From assembly GCF_001570725.1 (NCBI RefSeq), contig NZ_BCNV01000001.1, positions 3,906,001 to 3,970,000 of the forward strand: a stretch of 64,000 nt of DNA, given 5' to 3'. The translations under genes and the position numbers were made by a program. Each line of letters begins with the position of its first letter. The first letter of the stretch is position 1. This document shows, piece after piece, positions 60,859 to 64,000 of this stretch. The DNA is from Paenibacillus amylolyticus (GTDB lineage: Bacteria; Bacillota; Bacilli; Paenibacillales; Paenibacillaceae). Below the pieces are notes generated by a model, which saw only the letters and a list, made by a program, of their open reading frames with translations, searched no databases and was not told where the DNA came from.

Positions 60859-62022
60859 TTACAGAGAAGCCTTGTAGATGGATACAACATCTTCCCGTTG
60901 CAATTTCTTGAAGTTACCAAACGGGCCGAACAACATGGCTTTATCAGCCATAACGTCGATTTGGCTATCATCGATATCATAATCAGCCAAACGGTTAGGA
61001 GCACCAATGGATGTCCAGAATTTGCTGAGTGCATCAATGCCTTCTTCGGCAATCTGTCTGTCCGACTTACCTTCAGGACTCACTTCAAACACATTGATCG
61101 CGAGACGTTTGAATCGGTCCACATTGACATCCAGGTTATGTTTCATCCAGTGCGGGAACAGGATCGCCAGTCCGCCACCATGTGGGATATCATACACTGC
61201 GGATACCGCGTGTTCGATATTATGTGTTGCCCAGTCTCCTGCGAGACCCATATTCAGCACGCCATTCAGTGCCATTGTTCCGCAATACAAAATCGTTTCA
61301 CGCAGTTCATAGTTCTCCAGATCTTCAACCAGACGTGGTGCTGCTTCCATTACAGTACGCAGAATCGTCTCACAGAAGCCGAGTTGAACCGGCGTGTTGG
61401 CATCCAGATGGAAGTAATGCTCCAATACGTGGGACATCATGTCAACCATACCGTATACTGTTTGGTCCAGCGGAACAGTGTATGTATTCACCGGATCCAG
61501 GATGGAGAATGCAGGGAATGAATATGCGCTGCCCCAGCCCAGTTTTTCTTGTGTATCCTGATTTGTAATAACCGAACCAGAGTTCATCTCCGAACCCGTT
61601 GCTGCCATCGTCAATACCGTACCAAGTGGAAGAGCGTCCTGTGCAACAGCCTTACGCTGAGCAAAATCCCACATGTCGCCATCATATTTAGCACCTACAG
61701 CAATAGCTTTGGAGCAGTCCAGTACACTACCGCCACCTACAGCGAGAATCAGGTCGATGTTATTGGTTTTGCAGAGGTCTACCCCTTTATGCACTGTAGA
61801 AAGACGCGGGTTCGGTTCAACGCCTGCCAGTTCAGTCACTTCTGCTCCAACTTCCTTAAGCAAACCGATCACTTGATCATACAGCCCACTGCGTTTGATA
61901 CTGCCGCCACCATATACAAGCAGAACCCGTTTACCGTATTTCGGCACCTCTGTTTTCAATGCTTCCAGTTGTCCTTTACCGAAAATCAGTCGGGTTGGAT
62001 TATAGAATTGGAAAGATCTCAT
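60859..62022 (-). CDS. Iron-containing (butanol-type) alcohol dehydrogenase
   Basis: A 387-residue group III alcohol dehydrogenase (YugJ/YugK-type), converting aldehydes and alcohols with NAD(P)H. Visible marks: [19 protein letters not shown] start, nucleotide loop [27 protein letters not shown], and the metal ligands in [11 protein letters not shown] and [23 protein letters not shown] (His residues). The start is ATG 62022, with GGAGG ~12 bases upstream; longer frames start inside that site. Monocistronic with its own terminator. Confidence 0.95.
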   Translation of the reverse strand: MRSFQFYNPTRLIFGKGQLEALKTEVPKYGKRVLLVYGGGSIKRSGLYDQVIGLLKEVGAEVTELAGVEPNPRLSTVHKGVDLCKTNNIDLILAVGGGSVLDCSKAIAVGAKYDGDMWDFAQRKAVAQDALPLGTVLTMAATGSEMNSGSVITNQDTQEKLGWGSAYSFPAFSILDPVNTYTVPLDQTVYGMVDMMSHVLEHYFHLDANTPVQLGFCETILRTVMEAAPRLVEDLENYELRETILYCGTMALNGVLNMGLAGDWATHNIEHAVSAVYDIPHGGGLAILFPHWMKHNLDVNVDRFKRLAINVFEVSPEGKSDRQIAEEGIDALSKFWTSIGAPNRLADYDIDDSQIDVMADKAMLFGPFGNFKKLQREDVVSIYKASL

Positions 62023-62114
62023 ATCTATTGTCGCCTCCAATGGAGTTTAGAATTTTAGTGCAACTCCAATTATAGTACCCCGTTTATAGAAAAACAAATC
62101 GATAGCCACTCACT

Positions 62115-62723
62115 TTATAACAACCCGTTAATCTCCAAATGGGCTCTAAACATCTCGCTTGTGGAAGGCAAATCCTCAGAGTCCACCCATGTTTCAGCCG
62201 ACCATAATCCAGCTTGTTTGAATGCTCGCGGACAATGGATAAAGCATTCTTCCACATCGACTATGACAGCCGCACCAATCGTTTTACCGGTCCAACCCAT
62301 ACTGGCGATAAATTCTTCATCCTTCGTAATGGACGCTGTACCATTAATGCGCAGCACTTCATTCAGACCCGGAATCAAAAAGAGCATACCGATACCAGGG
62401 TTAGACAAGATGTTTAACAAGGAGTCTATTCGCCGATTGCCTGGGCGTTCGGGATAGACGAGCCGGTATGTATCATATACTTTTACGAATCCTGCTCCGT
62501 CGCCCCGTGGTGACACATCACTCTTTCCATCACGATCGGACGTGGAGAGGAAAAATAATGGTGACATGGATAGAAAGTGCTGAACATGTGAATCCACAAA
62601 TGAGATTGCCTTGTTACGCACATGTTCATGCGGTTCACCCACCATGCTTTGCAGTTCTTCTGCGTCTGTAATCAACGGAATATCCAATGCCTGCTTTTCC
62701 AAATCATTGCCCCATTCCCTCAA
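62115..62723 (-). CDS. Pyridoxamine 5'-phosphate oxidase-like flavoprotein (MSMEG_1061-type)
   Basis: A ~202-residue PPOX/split-barrel protein of the FMN-dependent MSMEG_1061 type: FVDSHVQHFLSMSPLFFLSTS, SDVSPRGDGAGFVKV, and RRIDSLLNILSNPGIGMLFLIPG with INGTASI. The C-terminus ECFIHCPRAFKQAGLW is typical. Such proteins bind FMN or F420 and reduce unknown small molecules. The start is unclear: TTG 62723 has no close ribosome binding site, and GGGAGAAG lies ~19 bases upstream. It stands alone. Confidence 0.85.
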   Translation of the reverse strand: MREWGNDLEKQALDIPLITDAEELQSMVGEPHEHVRNKAISFVDSHVQHFLSMSPLFFLSTSDRDGKSDVSPRGDGAGFVKVYDTYRLVYPERPGNRRIDSLLNILSNPGIGMLFLIPGLNEVLRINGTASITKDEEFIASMGWTGKTIGAAVIVDVEECFIHCPRAFKQAGLWSAETWVDSEDLPSTSEMFRAHLEINGLL

Positions 62724-62813
62724 TTCATTGTGGTTCTCTAAGACTTCTCCCTATTATAACTGGCCCGGAAGTTCATTCCAATGCGCATAAATGACAAGAA
62801 CGACTAGACGACA

Positions 62814-62846
62814 AGAACACCCGCTCATGATTGGGCGGGTGTTCAT
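62814..62846 (-). terminator. Terminator of galT
   Basis: GAACACCCGC / GCGGGTGTTC stem; the minus strand continues TTGTCGTC, so the T-run is weak. Confidence 0.65.
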
Positions 62847-62858
62847 CGTTATACATGT

Positions 62859-64000
62859 CTATTCAGTGTATCCCATGCTGCTTACAAAACGACGGAAAGC
62901 CTGGCGTCCTGCTTCATCATATTTGTAGACACCTGCATGTTCCAGAATCTCGGCAAATTTCAAGCCCACTTCTTGCTGTACAATGGCAACGGCCTGTTCT
63001 TTGTCCAGGTTAGGACCGAAACGTCCAATCAATTCTTCCGCCCAGCCCAGATGCTTGTTCAACACATGATCAGAAGCTTTGGCTGCTTCAGCAAGTTTGG
63101 CATCGCCAGCGAGGATATCCGCGATACTGTCCAGCTCTTCTTTCAAACGACCTGGCAGGATTGCAAGCCCCATCACTTCGATCAGACCAATGTTTTCTTT
63201 CTTCAGATGGTGCATTTCACGGTGCGGATGGAAGATGCCTTCAGGATGCTCGTCATTCGTGCGATTGTTTCGCAATACGAGATCCATCTCATAGCCACCG
63301 TCTGCACTGCGACGAACGATTGGTGTTACTGTATTGTGTGGTACTTGTTCCCCGTCCACTTCACTGAATGCTTCGATATCCACAGTTGAATCACTGTAGA
63401 CCTTCCACGCTTCATATACAGCGTTCCCCGCTTCAAGCAGCTCTGCAGGATCGTGTGAAGCCAGACGCATCACAGACATTGGCCATTTTACAAGACTAAG
63501 TGTAAGTCCGGGTGCATCCGCATGGCGGAAGACCGCTTCAGGCTGTGCATTTTGAATGGCGAACGTATGACGACCACCTTGGAAATGGTCATGTGTCAGA
63601 ATCGATCCACCAACAATCGGCAGATCTGCGTTAGATCCGATAAAGTAATGCGGGTACTCTCCAACAAAGGCAAGCAGCCTGCGCAAGGTATCCTTTGTCA
63701 GTTTCATCGGCACATGATCATGATGGAAAATGATGCAGTGCTCGTTGTAGTACACATACGGCGAGTATTGGAACAACCAAGGCTCGCTGTTAAGCTCCAG
63801 CGGAATGACTCTCAGATTCTGGCGGGCCGGGTGATTCACCCGACCAGCGTAACCTACATTTTCACGACACAGCTGGCATTTTGGATATACCGGTGGCGGA
63901 AGCAATTTCGCCATGGCAATTTCTTTTGGACTTTTCTCCGGCTTCGACAGGTTGATGGTAATCTCCATGTCTCCATAGGCGGTGTCCTGTGTCCAGTAGA
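62859..64000 (-). CDS. galT: Galactose-1-phosphate uridylyltransferase, Firmicutes type (5' end outside window)
   Basis: GalT exchanges UMP between UDP-glucose and galactose-1-phosphate (Leloir pathway). The frame is open to the window edge: upstream of the internal ATG at 63968 it reads WTQDTAYGDMEITINLSKPE, which matches the family, so that ATG is not the start. Characteristic blocks are CQLCRENVGYAGR, PYVYYNEHCIIFHHDHVPM, and the active-site region GGSILTHDHFQGGRHTFAIQ. This is the type 2 GalT (~520 residues) distinct from E. coli GalT. About 130-140 N-terminal residues are missing. Confidence 0.95.
   Translation of the reverse strand, partial: YWTQDTAYGDMEITINLSKPEKSPKEIAMAKLLPPPVYPKCQLCRENVGYAGRVNHPARQNLRVIPLELNSEPWLFQYSPYVYYNEHCIIFHHDHVPMKLTKDTLRRLLAFVGEYPHYFIGSNADLPIVGGSILTHDHFQGGRHTFAIQNAQPEAVFRHADAPGLTLSLVKWPMSVMRLASHDPAELLEAGNAVYEAWKVYSDSTVDIEAFSEVDGEQVPHNTVTPIVRRSADGGYEMDLVLRNNRTNDEHPEGIFHPHREMHHLKKENIGLIEVMGLAILPGRLKEELDSIADILAGDAKLAEAAKASDHVLNKHLGWAEELIGRFGPNLDKEQAVAIVQQEVGLKFAEILEHAGVYKYDEAGRQAFRRFVSSMGYTE

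Noticed and set aside
1..64000. CRISPR array, prophage, insertion sequence or biosynthetic gene cluster
   Set aside because: No regularly spaced direct repeats, integrase, transposase, phage structural or NRPS/PKS genes were seen; the AlkZ-type glycosylase and Mrr-like nuclease stand alone.

Overview
The window looks like a chromosomal segment of a low-to-mid GC Firmicute, most likely Paenibacillus or a close relative (inference). Support: AAGGAGG-type ribosome binding sites, SLH-domain surface protein, two-subunit glycine decarboxylase (gcvPA/gcvPB), MtlR and GlcT PRD regulators, a CotSA-like glycosyltransferase, a YtdP-type membrane AraC regulator with a YteP/YtcP/YtcQ-type importer, and many near-perfect cre boxes. 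I saw no rRNA, tRNA, CRISPR array, insertion sequence or prophage gene.

Layout. 1-9.8 kb: XRE/TPR regulator (partial), fabV, an AlkZ/YcaQ-type DNA glycosylase, a small basic gene whose intrinsic terminator lies inside its reading frame, a divergent MerR regulator/Old Yellow Enzyme pair, a membrane-anchored Mrr-like nuclease, a secreted beta-propeller protein, msrA and a GlsB-type stress membrane protein. 10-19 kb: rtcB translationally coupled to an AAA+ ATPase and preceded by a ~270-nt structured leader; terC under a yybP-ykoY manganese riboswitch; DUF3817, CotSA-like glycosyltransferase, HIRAN protein, WYL regulator, an unknown gene, and ctc (L25). 19-30 kb: two cytoplasmic-looking type I pullulanases, a large secreted Big2 protein and an SLH protein; the last two share an AT-rich block across their junction. 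30-39 kb: pectin/rhamnogalacturonan uptake cluster (two solute-binding lipoproteins, GH105 hydrolase, two permeases, YtdP-type regulator). 39-42 kb: a MutS2-like gene lacking Smr, behind a leader with a 7-codon peptide and two terminators; CWC zinc protein. 42-47 kb: mtlA-mtlR-mtlF-mtlD. 47.5-53 kb: gcvH and, divergently, gcvT-gcvPA-gcvPB behind a tandem glycine riboswitch. 53-58.3 kb: glcT-ptsG-ptsH-ptsI. 58.4-60.7 kb: yuaF-floT with a SigW-type promoter. 60.8-64 kb: iron alcohol dehydrogenase, a PPOX flavoprotein and galT (running off the window).

How the genes work together: much of the window is carbohydrate metabolism under CcpA/PTS control (general PTS proteins, glucose and mannitol permeases, pullulanases, pectin importer, galT). 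A second thread is RNA and translation quality control. The small basic gene has the nonstop architecture of the ribosome-rescue factors ArfA/BrfA. RtcB is an RNA ligase, and MutS2 of Bacillus subtilis acts on collided ribosomes. The latter two each sit behind an unexplained leader with a candidate leader peptide, long-range stem(s) and terminator(s). These three loci are the best candidates for undescribed regulation here.
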